From NCBI GenBank assembly GCA_964553615.1, contig CAZKMA010000003.1, positions 62,001 through 126,000 on the forward strand: a stretch of 64,000 bases of DNA, read 5' to 3'. This document shows positions 9,048 through 17,354 of the stretch, one piece after another; within the stretch, counting starts at the first letter, position 1, and every line of letters starts with the position of its first letter. The position numbers and the translations under genes were made by a program. Below the pieces are notes generated by a model. That model made no database searches. It was not told the origin of the DNA and saw nothing but the letters and a program-made list of their open reading frames with translations. This DNA comes from DATKUC01 sp964553615. GTDB lineage: Bacteria > Spirochaetota > Spirochaetia > DSM-27196 > DATKUC01.

Positions 9048-10103
9048 ATGGTGAACGCGAGTCATTCCGACATTGACTCCTGCCTGTCTCTGGCAGCGGA
9101 TCTGTGCCGGATACCGAGTCCGAGCGGCTACACGCGTGCTGTAGAGGATTTTGTTCTGGAGCGCCTTCTTGAGACAAACTTTGAAGTCAGGCGAACCCGG
9201 AAGGGGTCTATCCTGGTGGATATCGGGGGATCCGGAGAGCCGCTCGTCCTTGCAGCGCACATTGATACGCTGGGTGCAATGGTCCGATCCGTCAAATCAA
9301 ACGGACGTCTCCGGATAACGAAGATCGGAGGGTATCCAGATGCCTACATTGTTGCCGAAAACTGCCTGGTGCATACCCGCGACGGCCGTCAGGTTACCGG
9401 CACCATTCAGCCTGCCAACCCCGCGGCCCATGTGAACAGCAAACTCAAGGAATACAAGCCGACTGAAGAAGATCTGGAGATCGTGCTTGATGCGAGGGTT
9501 TCCAGTCCGGCCGAAGTCAGAACGCTCGGGGTTGAAAACGGGGACATGGTCTCGCTCGATCCGCGCACGCGAATAACCGAAACCGGATACATAAAGAGCC
9601 GACATCTGGACGATAAGGCGAGCGCGGCCGTGCTTCTGACCCTTGCACGGCTTGTGGCCATGACTGAACCGCACGAATCCACCTCCCCGCTGCGGCGGAA
9701 GGTATATCTGCTGTTTACTACCTACGAGGAGGTCGGTCACGGCGGGGCAACCGGTATTCCTGCAGATGCCGAAGAGGTGATCTCGGTGGACATGGGCGCC
9801 GTGGGCGCGGATCTTTCGGCGGACGAACATGTTGTATCGATCTGTGCCAAGGATTCAGGCGGACCTTACGACTATCGCGTAACCGGAGCTCTCATCCAGA
9901 CGGCAAAAAGCGGGCAGATTCCGTATGCAGTCGATATCTACCCGTTCTACGGATCGGACGTCGAGGCGAGCCTGCGTGCGGGATTCGACATTGCACACGG
10001 ACTCCTCGGTCCCGGGGTTTCCGCTTCCCACGGCTACGAGCGAGCGCATCTCGACGGCATTGGTGCTACACTTCGACTCCTTGCAGCCTACATTTCCCGG
10101 TAG
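9048..10103 (+). CDS. M42-family metallo-aminopeptidase
   Basis: 351 residues. Cytoplasmic dinuclear-metal peptidase family (glutamyl/deblocking aminopeptidases, often misnamed endoglucanase, FrvX). Metal and catalytic residues are in place: AAHIDTLG (H71, D73), SRHLDDKASA (bridging Asp), TTYEEVGHGG (catalytic Glu plus ligand Glu), VDMGAVG and the final AHGLLGPGVSASHGYER with the last His. ATG with GAGGAGAAG directly upstream. Length is normal. It is flanked by unrelated genes and probably forms a single-gene unit that trims peptides from protein turnover. Confidence 0.93.
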   Translation: MVNASHSDIDSCLSLAADLCRIPSPSGYTRAVEDFVLERLLETNFEVRRTRKGSILVDIGGSGEPLVLAAHIDTLGAMVRSVKSNGRLRITKIGGYPDAYIVAENCLVHTRDGRQVTGTIQPANPAAHVNSKLKEYKPTEEDLEIVLDARVSSPAEVRTLGVENGDMVSLDPRTRITETGYIKSRHLDDKASAAVLLTLARLVAMTEPHESTSPLRRKVYLLFTTYEEVGHGGATGIPADAEEVISVDMGAVGADLSADEHVVSICAKDSGGPYDYRVTGALIQTAKSGQIPYAVDIYPFYGSDVEASLRAGFDIAHGLLGPGVSASHGYERAHLDGIGATLRLLAAYISR

Positions 10104-10131
10104 TGGGTGGACGGACTCCTGCCCGCGCGAA

Positions 10132-11241
10132 TTACCTGGTCTGTTCGAGCCTTCGCCGTGCCGGGCATTTCGCCGGCTCGGTGAAGTGCCAGCAACGCGG
10201 CTTGCAGTTCGCGCAGACGGATATGTTCCCTTCCTGGCCGCCTATGGCCTTCTGCGCCCATCGGGGATCCGCAAGAATCCCCCGGGCCACCGCGACAAGA
10301 TCCGCCACTTCTTCCGTCAGCGCGTCCTCGGCTTCCTGTGGTAAACGGATATCCCCGACGCCAATTACCGGTATTCCCACCGCGTTCTTTACTCTGCGGG
10401 CAAGCTCAATGGTTGCAGACCATCGACCGCCGGAGGGAATGAGATGAAGCGGCTGACTTCCGCCGTGAGAGATATTCAGCGCGTCCACGCCAGCCTGTTC
10501 GAGTAACTGCGCCGCACGGACACCGTCTTCGGGAGTCAGTCCACCCTCGGACTCCGCTACACCGAGGCGCACGGTAACGGCAGTTGCCGGCGAAACGGCG
10601 GCACGGACCGCCGAGACGGCTTCGATGAGAAATCGGGAGCGGTTCTCTATGGAGCCTCCCCAACCGTCCCGGCGTCTGTTCGTTCTCGGAGAGAGGAACT
10701 GACTGCCGAGATAGCCGTGTGCCCCGTGAATTTCCACCAGGTCAAATCCCGCCTCAGTTACCCGTCGTGCAGCATCTGCAAAGTCGGTTATGATGCGCTC
10801 GATATCCGCTTCGGTCAGCTCTTCTGCGCCGAGCGGCATGCCGGGGATGTCCGGCGAAACCGAAGGAGCGAGAATGGCGAGCCCGTAATTTCGCTCACTG
10901 TTCGTGCGCGCGCCCGCGTGGTGAATCTGGATGCCGGCGACCCGCCGGCCGCCGGGTGAGTCATCTGCGTGGATAATCTCTGCCAGTCGGGCGAGCCCGG
11001 GTATGTGACCGTCGTCGAAGGCACCGATCTGAGTGGCCGCAAGACGTCCCTCCGGGGAAACCACAGTGGCCTCGACGATGACCAGTCCCGCGCCAATGCT
11101 CCTGCGGTAGTGTTCTTCGTGGGCATTGGTTACCAGCGCGTCCTTCGCGGCCTGCCAGATGACCATCGGCGGCATGACAATCCTGTTTGGGACGGTGTGG
11201 TGGCCCAGGGCCACATGAGAGGTGAGTCTGGTGTATGGCAT
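10132..11241 (-). CDS. NADH:flavin oxidoreductase of the Old Yellow Enzyme family
   Basis: 369 residues from the ATG at 11241. FMN TIM barrel: PNRIVMPPM near the start, GIQIHHAGARTN, FDLVEIHGAHGYL with SQFLSPRTNRRRD, and IPVIGVGDIR near the phosphate site. The C-terminus ends in CANCKPRCWHFTEPAKC, a cysteine pattern like the iron-sulfur site of 2,4-dienoyl-CoA-reductase-type members, but the usual FAD/NAD half is missing, so it is a single-domain enzyme that may bind a cluster. Substrate unknown. It lies between an M42 peptidase (convergent) and the lacI promoter region (divergent), with no strong ribosome site. Confidence 0.85.
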   Translation of the reverse strand: MPYTRLTSHVALGHHTVPNRIVMPPMVIWQAAKDALVTNAHEEHYRRSIGAGLVIVEATVVSPEGRLAATQIGAFDDGHIPGLARLAEIIHADDSPGGRRVAGIQIHHAGARTNSERNYGLAILAPSVSPDIPGMPLGAEELTEADIERIITDFADAARRVTEAGFDLVEIHGAHGYLGSQFLSPRTNRRRDGWGGSIENRSRFLIEAVSAVRAAVSPATAVTVRLGVAESEGGLTPEDGVRAAQLLEQAGVDALNISHGGSQPLHLIPSGGRWSATIELARRVKNAVGIPVIGVGDIRLPQEAEDALTEEVADLVAVARGILADPRWAQKAIGGQEGNISVCANCKPRCWHFTEPAKCPARRRLEQTR

Positions 11242-11396
11242 AGAAAGAAATGATGCCCGGAAATTGCCCCAATGACAAGGGTGTACACCGCGCGCGGTGT
11301 ACAGCGCGCGTCTTGCCGCGTGTCGCACGAAATCAGCTTCCGGGGCTCTCCCGCCCGGCCCGACGTGATTTAGTTCTGTGGATGCGCGGAAAAAAC

Positions 11397-11425
11397 TTTA
11401 CAGATCCGAAAGCCGGGAGTACAAT
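11397..11425 (+). promoter_or_regulatory. Promoter of the lacI-rbsABC operon
   Basis: -35 TTTACA (11397-11402), 17-bp spacer, -10 TACAAT (11420-11425). The expected start site falls at the left edge of the 30-bp palindrome at 11431. Confidence 0.75.
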
Positions 11426-11430
11426 AGCGA

Positions 11431-11460
11431 CATGAAATCGATTGCGCAATCGATTTCATG
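11431..11460. promoter_or_regulatory. Perfect 30-bp palindromic operator
   Basis: Each 15-bp half (CATGAAATCGATTGC and its complement) is exact, with a central TTGCGCAA of the LacI-family type. It starts 6 bp after the -10 hexamer, so a bound repressor would block initiation or early elongation. The adjacent LacI-type protein (11503) is the obvious ligand, giving autoregulation. Confidence 0.75.
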
Positions 11461-11502
11461 ACTATTTTGCTTGCACGTTGAACTAAAAAGGCACATTACG
11501 AG

Positions 11503-12534
11503 ATGGCAACTATGAAGGACGTGGCTCAGATAGCACGGGTGTCCGTATCTACGGTTTCCCGGGTTATCAATAACACACTCCCTGTGGATGCAAAGACACG
11601 CCAGCGAGTCGAAGAGGCGATTCGCAGCGTCAGCTTTCGTCCAAATCTCGTTGCGAAGGGGCTGCGATCAAAGAGCGGGAACCTCATTGGTCTTGTTGTC
11701 CCGGAATTACTTCACGAAAGTTTTACCTCGTTTGTAAAATTTGCCGAGGAAAGTGCCGAAAGCAATGGCTTCAATCTCATCATAGGCAACACGAATAACG
11801 ATCCCGACAAGGAAGAACGATTTATTCTCAATCTTATTCGGAGACACGTTGACGGGGTTATTTTCTCCCGGGTTTCCGACGAGAGTCGAACGTTTCGCAT
11901 TATCGAAGAATCCGGTGTGCCGTTCGTAATTATCGACCGTTCAATGGAGCGGGAAGATATTCCGACCGTGGTAATGGATAACTACAGTGCAGGTCAGATT
12001 GCCGCAACCCACCTGCTGGACCTGGGACACCGCGACTTCGCATGCATAACCGGACGAATGAATATCTCGATAGTTCGGGAGCGCTTTTTTGGATTCCGCG
12101 ACACCATAGCCGCCGGCGGCGGAAAACTGGATGAAAATTATGTATTCGAGGGCGACTTCAAATTCGAAAGTGGCATTGAGGGCGGTCGGGAACTGATGAG
12201 AAGAGGTGCCGGATTCACCGCTCTCTGGGCGCAGAATGACCTCATGGCCATTGGTGCAATGAACGAGTTTGTCCGCTCCGGTATACGAATTCCGGAACAG
12301 GTGTCGGTGGTTGGTCTGGATAATACAACGAGTTCGCGAATGGTTGTGCCCGCCCTCACAACCATAGCGCAGCCATTCTCTGCAATGTGCGAGAGTGCGG
12401 TGGAACTGATCCTCCGTATGAGGGACAAGGTAGAGTTGAGCAACCGAAGAATTTCACACAAACCGAGTCTTGTAGTTCGTGATTCAACCAGCACGGTGGT
12501 ATCCCGAGGGGAAGACTCAAATGCATCAGGATAG
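11503..12534 (+). CDS. LacI-family transcriptional regulator of the first sugar importer
   Basis: 343 residues. N-terminal helix-turn-helix TMKDVAQIARVSVSTVSRVIN (residues 3-23) with the hinge region to about 60, then a periplasmic-binding-like effector domain (LIGLVVPELLHESF, DGVIFSRVSDES, VSVVGLDNT). It probably represses its own operon through the palindrome 43 bp upstream until a sugar binds. The stop overlaps the start of the ABC ATPase by 14 bp, so it belongs to the operon it controls. Effector not predictable; the sugar carried by the transporter is the natural guess. Confidence 0.93.
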   Translation: MATMKDVAQIARVSVSTVSRVINNTLPVDAKTRQRVEEAIRSVSFRPNLVAKGLRSKSGNLIGLVVPELLHESFTSFVKFAEESAESNGFNLIIGNTNNDPDKEERFILNLIRRHVDGVIFSRVSDESRTFRIIEESGVPFVIIDRSMEREDIPTVVMDNYSAGQIAATHLLDLGHRDFACITGRMNISIVRERFFGFRDTIAAGGGKLDENYVFEGDFKFESGIEGGRELMRRGAGFTALWAQNDLMAIGAMNEFVRSGIRIPEQVSVVGLDNTTSSRMVVPALTTIAQPFSAMCESAVELILRMRDKVELSNRRISHKPSLVVRDSTSTVVSRGEDSNASG

Positions 12535-14041
12535 TGAACTCCTCCTTTCCATGACGAGTATTCGCAAGTCATTTTTCGGAGTGACGGTGCTGAACGATGT
12601 GAACTTTGATCTCCGGGCCGGGGAAGTTCATGTGTTGCTCGGCGAGAACGGTGCCGGGAAATCCACTCTGATAAAGATCCTCTCAGGAGCCTACCGCCTG
12701 GACGACGGGGAAGTCCGCGTGAACGGCGAGGAAGTCAATTATTCCGCATACAATCCGAGATCAGCAGAGGCCCTTGGCATAGTCACGATTTACCAGAACT
12801 TCCATCTGGTCCCGCATCTTTCGGTTGCGGAAAATCTTTCCCTTGTCAATTTCCCCCGGAAATGGGGGTTCATCCGGTGGCAGGATGTACGAACGACGGC
12901 CGAGGAGATACTGGAAAAAGTACATTTCGATATTTCAATAAAAGAGAAAGTTCAGGATCTCAGTGTTTCGAAGAAGCAGATGCTCGAAATTGCCATCGCG
13001 TTGTCCAAGAACGCGAAAGTACTGGTCATGGACGAGCCGACGGCTGCATTGAGCCGGCATGAAGTGGAGATCCTGTTTACGACTATCAGAGAGATCAAGA
13101 AACGTGGAATCGGAATAATCTACATCTCGCACAAGCTGGAGGAGATCAAGCAAATCGGCGACCGCGTGACCGTTTTGCGCGATGGAAAGAACATCGCGAC
13201 CGTTGATCCACGAGAAGTTGCACAGGATGAGATCGTTGAACTCATGATCGGGAAAGAGCTTTCGGATATTCGCCGAAGCGAAGGGATTGCCGGAGTCGGG
13301 AAAGCGCTGGAAGTCCGGGGACTCAGGACCCGTAACCTTCCGGAGCCGATATCCTTTGACCTGGGAATAAACCAGGTCCTTGCGGTGACTGGGCTCGTCG
13401 GAGCCGGCAAAACTGAGCTGGCCCGCGCTCTGTTCGGAGAAGATCCTCTCACCGATGGCGAGGTGAGCTTCTATGGCAGCCCGGTCAGGATACGGTCTCC
13501 ACGACACGCGGTGAATCTGGGAATCGGATACCTTCCCGAAGATCGGGATTCGGACGGACTGTGTCTCAACATGGGCGTGAAAGAGAACCTTTCACTGGCA
13601 CTCTTCGCCAAGACGCGGCAGTTCGCGTTTACTCCGGCATTTGAGAAGAAGATGGTGCAGAGCCTGGTTGATGACGTGCATATTCGCGCTGCAAGTCTGA
13701 ATCAGCAGGTCAAGTACCTGAGCGGCGGGAACAAGCAGAAGGTTGTCATGGGCAAGTGGTTGCGGGCGGATTGTCGAGTCCTGATCCTGGATGAACCGAC
13801 TATTGGAATAGACGTGGGTGCGCGCGCTGAGATATATGCGCTGATCCGCAGATTTGTTTCCGAGGGCGAACGATCGGTCCTGTTTCTCTCCAGCGATATG
13901 AATGAGGCTATGGAGGTGTCGGATCGTCTCCTTGTCATGGCGAACCGGCATGTCGTTGCCGAGTTGGATCCTGCCCAGACAACGAAGCAGGAAATTATGC
14001 AATACAGTCTTCGCATCAAACAGGAATCAAAGGAGAAATGA
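12521..14041 (+). CDS. Sugar ABC importer ATPase, RbsA/MglA type (first system)
   Basis: 506 residues with two fused nucleotide-binding domains. NBD1 (about 8-245): GENGAGKST Walker A, Q loop YQNFHLVPH, degenerate signature LSVSKKQ, Walker B VLVMDEPTA. NBD2 (about 255-500): GLVGAGKTEL in place of Walker A, signature LSGGNKQK, Walker B LILDEPTIGIDVG. One ATPase-competent and one degenerate site are normal for RbsA. Start at the ATG at 12521 with AGGGGAAG upstream, inside the lacI end; an in-frame ATG at 12551 is an alternative. Followed 4 bp later by the permease. Confidence 0.95.
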   Translation: MHQDSELLLSMTSIRKSFFGVTVLNDVNFDLRAGEVHVLLGENGAGKSTLIKILSGAYRLDDGEVRVNGEEVNYSAYNPRSAEALGIVTIYQNFHLVPHLSVAENLSLVNFPRKWGFIRWQDVRTTAEEILEKVHFDISIKEKVQDLSVSKKQMLEIAIALSKNAKVLVMDEPTAALSRHEVEILFTTIREIKKRGIGIIYISHKLEEIKQIGDRVTVLRDGKNIATVDPREVAQDEIVELMIGKELSDIRRSEGIAGVGKALEVRGLRTRNLPEPISFDLGINQVLAVTGLVGAGKTELARALFGEDPLTDGEVSFYGSPVRIRSPRHAVNLGIGYLPEDRDSDGLCLNMGVKENLSLALFAKTRQFAFTPAFEKKMVQSLVDDVHIRAASLNQQVKYLSGGNKQKVVMGKWLRADCRVLILDEPTIGIDVGARAEIYALIRRFVSEGERSVLFLSSDMNEAMEVSDRLLVMANRHVVAELDPAQTTKQEIMQYSLRIKQESKEK

Positions 14042-14045
14042 CCCA

Positions 14046-15014
14046 ATGAAAGCAGACACACGGGGCGAACGTTCGCTTCAGCTCGGCGATCTGTTTCGGA
14101 ATCAAACGTTCTCGATGTTTGTCATCCTCGTTGGGCTTTGGGTATTGCTCGCGCTCCTTTCGCAGTATTTCTTTACGGTCACAAACCTGTTCGAAATTAC
14201 CCTTCAGACTTCGGTCATTGCCATTATCGCGGCGGGGGAGACGTTCGTTATTTTCTCCGGCGGAATCGATCTTTCGGTTGGATCCGTCTTCGCCTGCTCG
14301 GCAATTGTCGGTGGACTTGTCTTCCAGGACACCCATAATCTGTTCCTTGCAATACTGGCCACGCTTCTCTTCGGCACGGTACTGGGCGTATTGAATGGCA
14401 TAGTAATTACAAAACTTCGGGTCCCGCCGTTCATTGCCACGCTGGGAATGATGGGAATTGCCCGCGGTTTCGCCCTCATCTTTTCACGCGGAATTCCTAT
14501 CTTTGGCCTGGATAACAACTACATGTGGATTGGTCAGGGGAAGGTTTTCGGTGCGGTCCCCGTGCCGACGATCATCATGATTATCGTTTTCGTCATTGCG
14601 TTCCTTGTGGCGAATTACACCCGTTTCGGCCGTTTCGCGTACGCTATCGGGAGCAACCCGGAAGCATCGCGGCTGTCCGGCATCAATGTCGGATTGATGC
14701 AGGTCGGACTGTATGCGGCCAGCGGCCTGATGTGCGGCATTGCTTCGATCATTGAAGCTGCGCGATTGGGCACGATCCAGCCGGCGGGTGGAAACGGATA
14801 TGAGCTCCTTGCAATAGGTGCCGTAGTCATTGGAGGAACGAGTCTGTTTGGTGGAGAAGGGAGCGTCATTGCCACGCTTATCGGGGCAATCATCGTAACC
14901 ACCATCCGGAACGGACTGAACATCCTCGGGGTGAACGCCTTCTGGCAGTACGTCGTAAATGGCCTTGTCATCATCATCGCAGTTGCAGTCGACCAGGTAC
15001 GCCGAAACAGATAG
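14046..15014 (+). CDS. Sugar ABC importer permease, RbsC type (first system)
   Basis: 322 residues, all helical. The signature SGGIDLSVGSVFA (near residues 75-87), the GVLNGIVITKLRVPPFIATLG loop segment that contacts the ATPase, IGSNPEASRLSGI and IGGTSLFGGEGS are those of RbsC/AraH-type permeases, expected to dimerise in the inner membrane. AAGGAG lies 9 bases upstream of the ATG, immediately after the ATPase stop. Frameshift-free, eight or more hydrophobic segments. Confidence 0.95.
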   Translation: MKADTRGERSLQLGDLFRNQTFSMFVILVGLWVLLALLSQYFFTVTNLFEITLQTSVIAIIAAGETFVIFSGGIDLSVGSVFACSAIVGGLVFQDTHNLFLAILATLLFGTVLGVLNGIVITKLRVPPFIATLGMMGIARGFALIFSRGIPIFGLDNNYMWIGQGKVFGAVPVPTIIMIIVFVIAFLVANYTRFGRFAYAIGSNPEASRLSGINVGLMQVGLYAASGLMCGIASIIEAARLGTIQPAGGNGYELLAIGAVVIGGTSLFGGEGSVIATLIGAIIVTTIRNGLNILGVNAFWQYVVNGLVIIIAVAVDQVRRNR

Positions 15015-15093
15015 GCGAGCAGACCTGAAGTTGGAGGGGTGCGGAGATCGCCGATCCGTTGGATCGGGCAAGAAGTCAGCCAGGAGGAATTGT

Positions 15094-16098
15094 ATGAAGA
15101 AATTTGCACGATTCGTTTTCGTCATTGCCGTAACGCTCATTGTGGCGTTGGGTTCAGTTACTGCCGTGTTCGCCGGCGGAAAGAGCGAGTCAGGAAGTTC
15201 GGGTGCGGCCGGGCAGGGAACCATTGTCTTTATCCCGAAATCGACCTCAGCGTCCTTCTATCTATTTCTGGTAAAGGGTGCGTCGGACAAGGCGAAGGAA
15301 CTCGGGTACAAAATCGACTATCAGGGACCATCAACTGAAGCAGATCTTTCCTCGCAGGTGAATCTGGTTCGCAACATAGTAGCAAAAAAACCCGCAGGAA
15401 TTCTCCTTGCGGCGCTGGATTCCAAGGCACTCATCCCACCGGTCACCGAAGCGATTAAGGCGGGTGTTCCGGTTGTCATGGTGGATTCCGGAATAGACAG
15501 CGACGTGCCGCGTGGCAGCATAGTTACCGACAACTACAAGGGCGGATACATGGCCGGTGAAGAGATGGCAAAACAGCTCAACGGGCAGGGGCTCGTGGCA
15601 AATCTGGGTATCCAGGCCGGATCCATCAGCGCCGAACGAAGCAAAGGATTTGCGGATGCCATTGCGAAGTTTCCCGGAATGAAAGTTCTCGATACACAAT
15701 GGACGGACGCAGACGCGGCAAAATCCCTTAACATTACAACGGACCTGCTGACCGGCAATCCCAATCTGAAAGGTGTCTTCTCCGCCGCTGCTCCCATTGC
15801 GGTTGGTGCTGCTCAGGCGCTCAAGTCACGGGGACTCGACGGGAAGGTAAACCTGATTACGTTCGATCCAAGCCCCGAAGTGCTGCCGCTTTTTGAGAAC
15901 AAGACAATAACCGCAATTATCGCCCAGGATCCCTATCAGATGGGCTATCAGGGAGTCGCGATGATTGACAAGGTTCGTCACAACGAGCCGATCGAAAAGA
16001 AGGATCTTCTGCTCCCACCGGTCCTGATTGTTGAATCGAACTACAACAGCCCGGAAGTTCAGAAGCTGCTGCAGACGCCTGAGAAGTTTCAGAACTGA
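15094..16098 (+). CDS. Periplasmic sugar-binding protein, RbsB type (first system)
   Basis: 334 residues. Signal peptide of about 27 residues ending ...TAVFA, mature start GGKSES, with no lipobox cysteine. The body has the type I periplasmic-binding fold (IVFIPKSTSASFYLFLVKG, ILLAALDSKALIPPV, VPVVMVDSG, VFSAAAPIAVGAAQAL, ITFDPSPEVL). Strong AGGAGG ribosome site, consistent with the high expression such proteins need. It is the third gene of the lacI-ABC operon and is followed by a stem-loop, then a dehydrogenase and a cupin likely to act on the imported sugar. Specificity unknown. Confidence 0.93.
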   Translation: MKKFARFVFVIAVTLIVALGSVTAVFAGGKSESGSSGAAGQGTIVFIPKSTSASFYLFLVKGASDKAKELGYKIDYQGPSTEADLSSQVNLVRNIVAKKPAGILLAALDSKALIPPVTEAIKAGVPVVMVDSGIDSDVPRGSIVTDNYKGGYMAGEEMAKQLNGQGLVANLGIQAGSISAERSKGFADAIAKFPGMKVLDTQWTDADAAKSLNITTDLLTGNPNLKGVFSAAAPIAVGAAQALKSRGLDGKVNLITFDPSPEVLPLFENKTITAIIAQDPYQMGYQGVAMIDKVRHNEPIEKKDLLLPPVLIVESNYNSPEVQKLLQTPEKFQN

Positions 16099-16114
16099 TC
16101 CCGTACCGGAACTC

Positions 16115-16148
16115 TGCGGGTGTTCGGTCCATGCGGCAGACACCCGCA
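16115..16148 (+). promoter_or_regulatory. Intercistronic stem-loop after the first binding-protein gene
   Basis: Stem TGCGGGTGT (16115-16123) pairs exactly with ACACCCGCA (16140-16148), loop 16 nt, no T tract. It starts 17 bases after the stop codon, a placement typical of 3'-end-protecting or attenuating hairpins. Confidence 0.6.
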
Positions 16149-16178
16149 CATTGAACTGTCAGTGAAAGAGGAGGCTGC

Positions 16179-17327
16179 GTGAAGAGATCGTTGGGAATCG
16201 GCCTGATCGGCTACGGCTTCATGGGCCGGGCCCATTCGAATGCGTATCGCCAGGTCTCAAGATTCTTCACTCATGCAATTGAGCCGAAGCTTGTCTGCGT
16301 GAGCGCACGGGATAAAGAGAAACTGTCGGCCTTCGCGAAGAACTGGGGATGGGAAGCCGAGACGAACAGCTGGCAAGAGCTTATTGATAGAAAGGACATA
16401 GACCTGGTGGATATCTGCGCACCGAACAACGTCCATCGGGAAATGGTGCTTGCCGCCGCGGAACGTGGCAAGTTCATTGTCTGCGAAAAGCCGCTGGCCA
16501 TGAACTCCGAAGAGGGGCGGGAAATGGTGGCAGCGGTCGAAGGTGCGCAGATTGAGAATATGGTCTGTTTCAACTATCGGCGTGTTCCGGCGATAGCCCT
16601 GGCAAAGCAGTTGATTGAAGAGGGACGGCTCGGGAGGATATTTCACTATCGGTCAAACTATCTGCAGGACTGGACCGTTGATCCGGACTTGCCTCAGGGC
16701 GGTCAGACGCTCTGGCGTCTTGACGCGGCGGTTGCGGGAAGCGGCGTGACCGGTGACTTGCTTTCTCATGCGATTGATCTGGGGCAATGGCTGGTGGCGC
16801 CGATTACCGAGGTGAGTGCGATGACCGAAACGTTCATCAAGAATCGTCCGGTACATGGCACCGATGGGCAGCAGGCTCCGGTTACCATTGACGATGCATG
16901 CGCGTTTCTCTGTCGGTTCCAGAACGGAGCACTTGGCACATTTGAAGCCACGCGCTACGCAACCGGGCGAAAGAACTTCAACACCTTTGAAGTAAACGGT
17001 GAGCTCGGAAGTATTTCGTTCGATCTCGAGAATGCCCACGTGCTGAAATACTACGACAGGCGGGACGATGCGCAGTATCGCGGATTTCGGGAAATTCGTG
17101 TGTGGGATGGTGACCATCCCTACATGGGGGCATGGTGGGTGCCCGGATGTGCTATCGGGTACGAGCACACATTCACCCACATGATTTCGGACTTTCTTTC
17201 CCAGATCGAAAGCGGGCCGAGATTGTGCCCGGACATGCGCGACGGACTTGCGACCCAGATGGTGTGCGATGCGGTTCTGGAATCTGCAGCGACACGGCAA
17301 TGGGCCGGGATAGAGAAAATCGGGTGA
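16179..17327 (+). CDS. Gfo/Idh/MocA-family sugar dehydrogenase
   Basis: 382 residues, GTG start with AGAGGAGG upstream. N-terminal Rossmann fold GLIGYGFMGRAHSNAY (nucleotide binding), VDICAPNNVHREM and the catalytic-lysine motif CEKPLAMN (Lys near 109), then an alpha/beta substrate domain with the GDLLSHAIDLGQW segment that supplies the active-site Asp and His. Members oxidise or epimerise sugars and cyclitols at one carbon using NAD(P). It sits between the binding protein and a cupin of sugar-isomerase type, so oxidation of the imported sugar or an intermediate is likely; the exact substrate is open. Confidence 0.9.
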   Translation: MKRSLGIGLIGYGFMGRAHSNAYRQVSRFFTHAIEPKLVCVSARDKEKLSAFAKNWGWEAETNSWQELIDRKDIDLVDICAPNNVHREMVLAAAERGKFIVCEKPLAMNSEEGREMVAAVEGAQIENMVCFNYRRVPAIALAKQLIEEGRLGRIFHYRSNYLQDWTVDPDLPQGGQTLWRLDAAVAGSGVTGDLLSHAIDLGQWLVAPITEVSAMTETFIKNRPVHGTDGQQAPVTIDDACAFLCRFQNGALGTFEATRYATGRKNFNTFEVNGELGSISFDLENAHVLKYYDRRDDAQYRGFREIRVWDGDHPYMGAWWVPGCAIGYEHTFTHMISDFLSQIESGPRLCPDMRDGLATQMVCDAVLESAATRQWAGIEKIG

Positions 17328-17354
17328 ACAATTCACCCTGGAGGTGTGTCTGAT

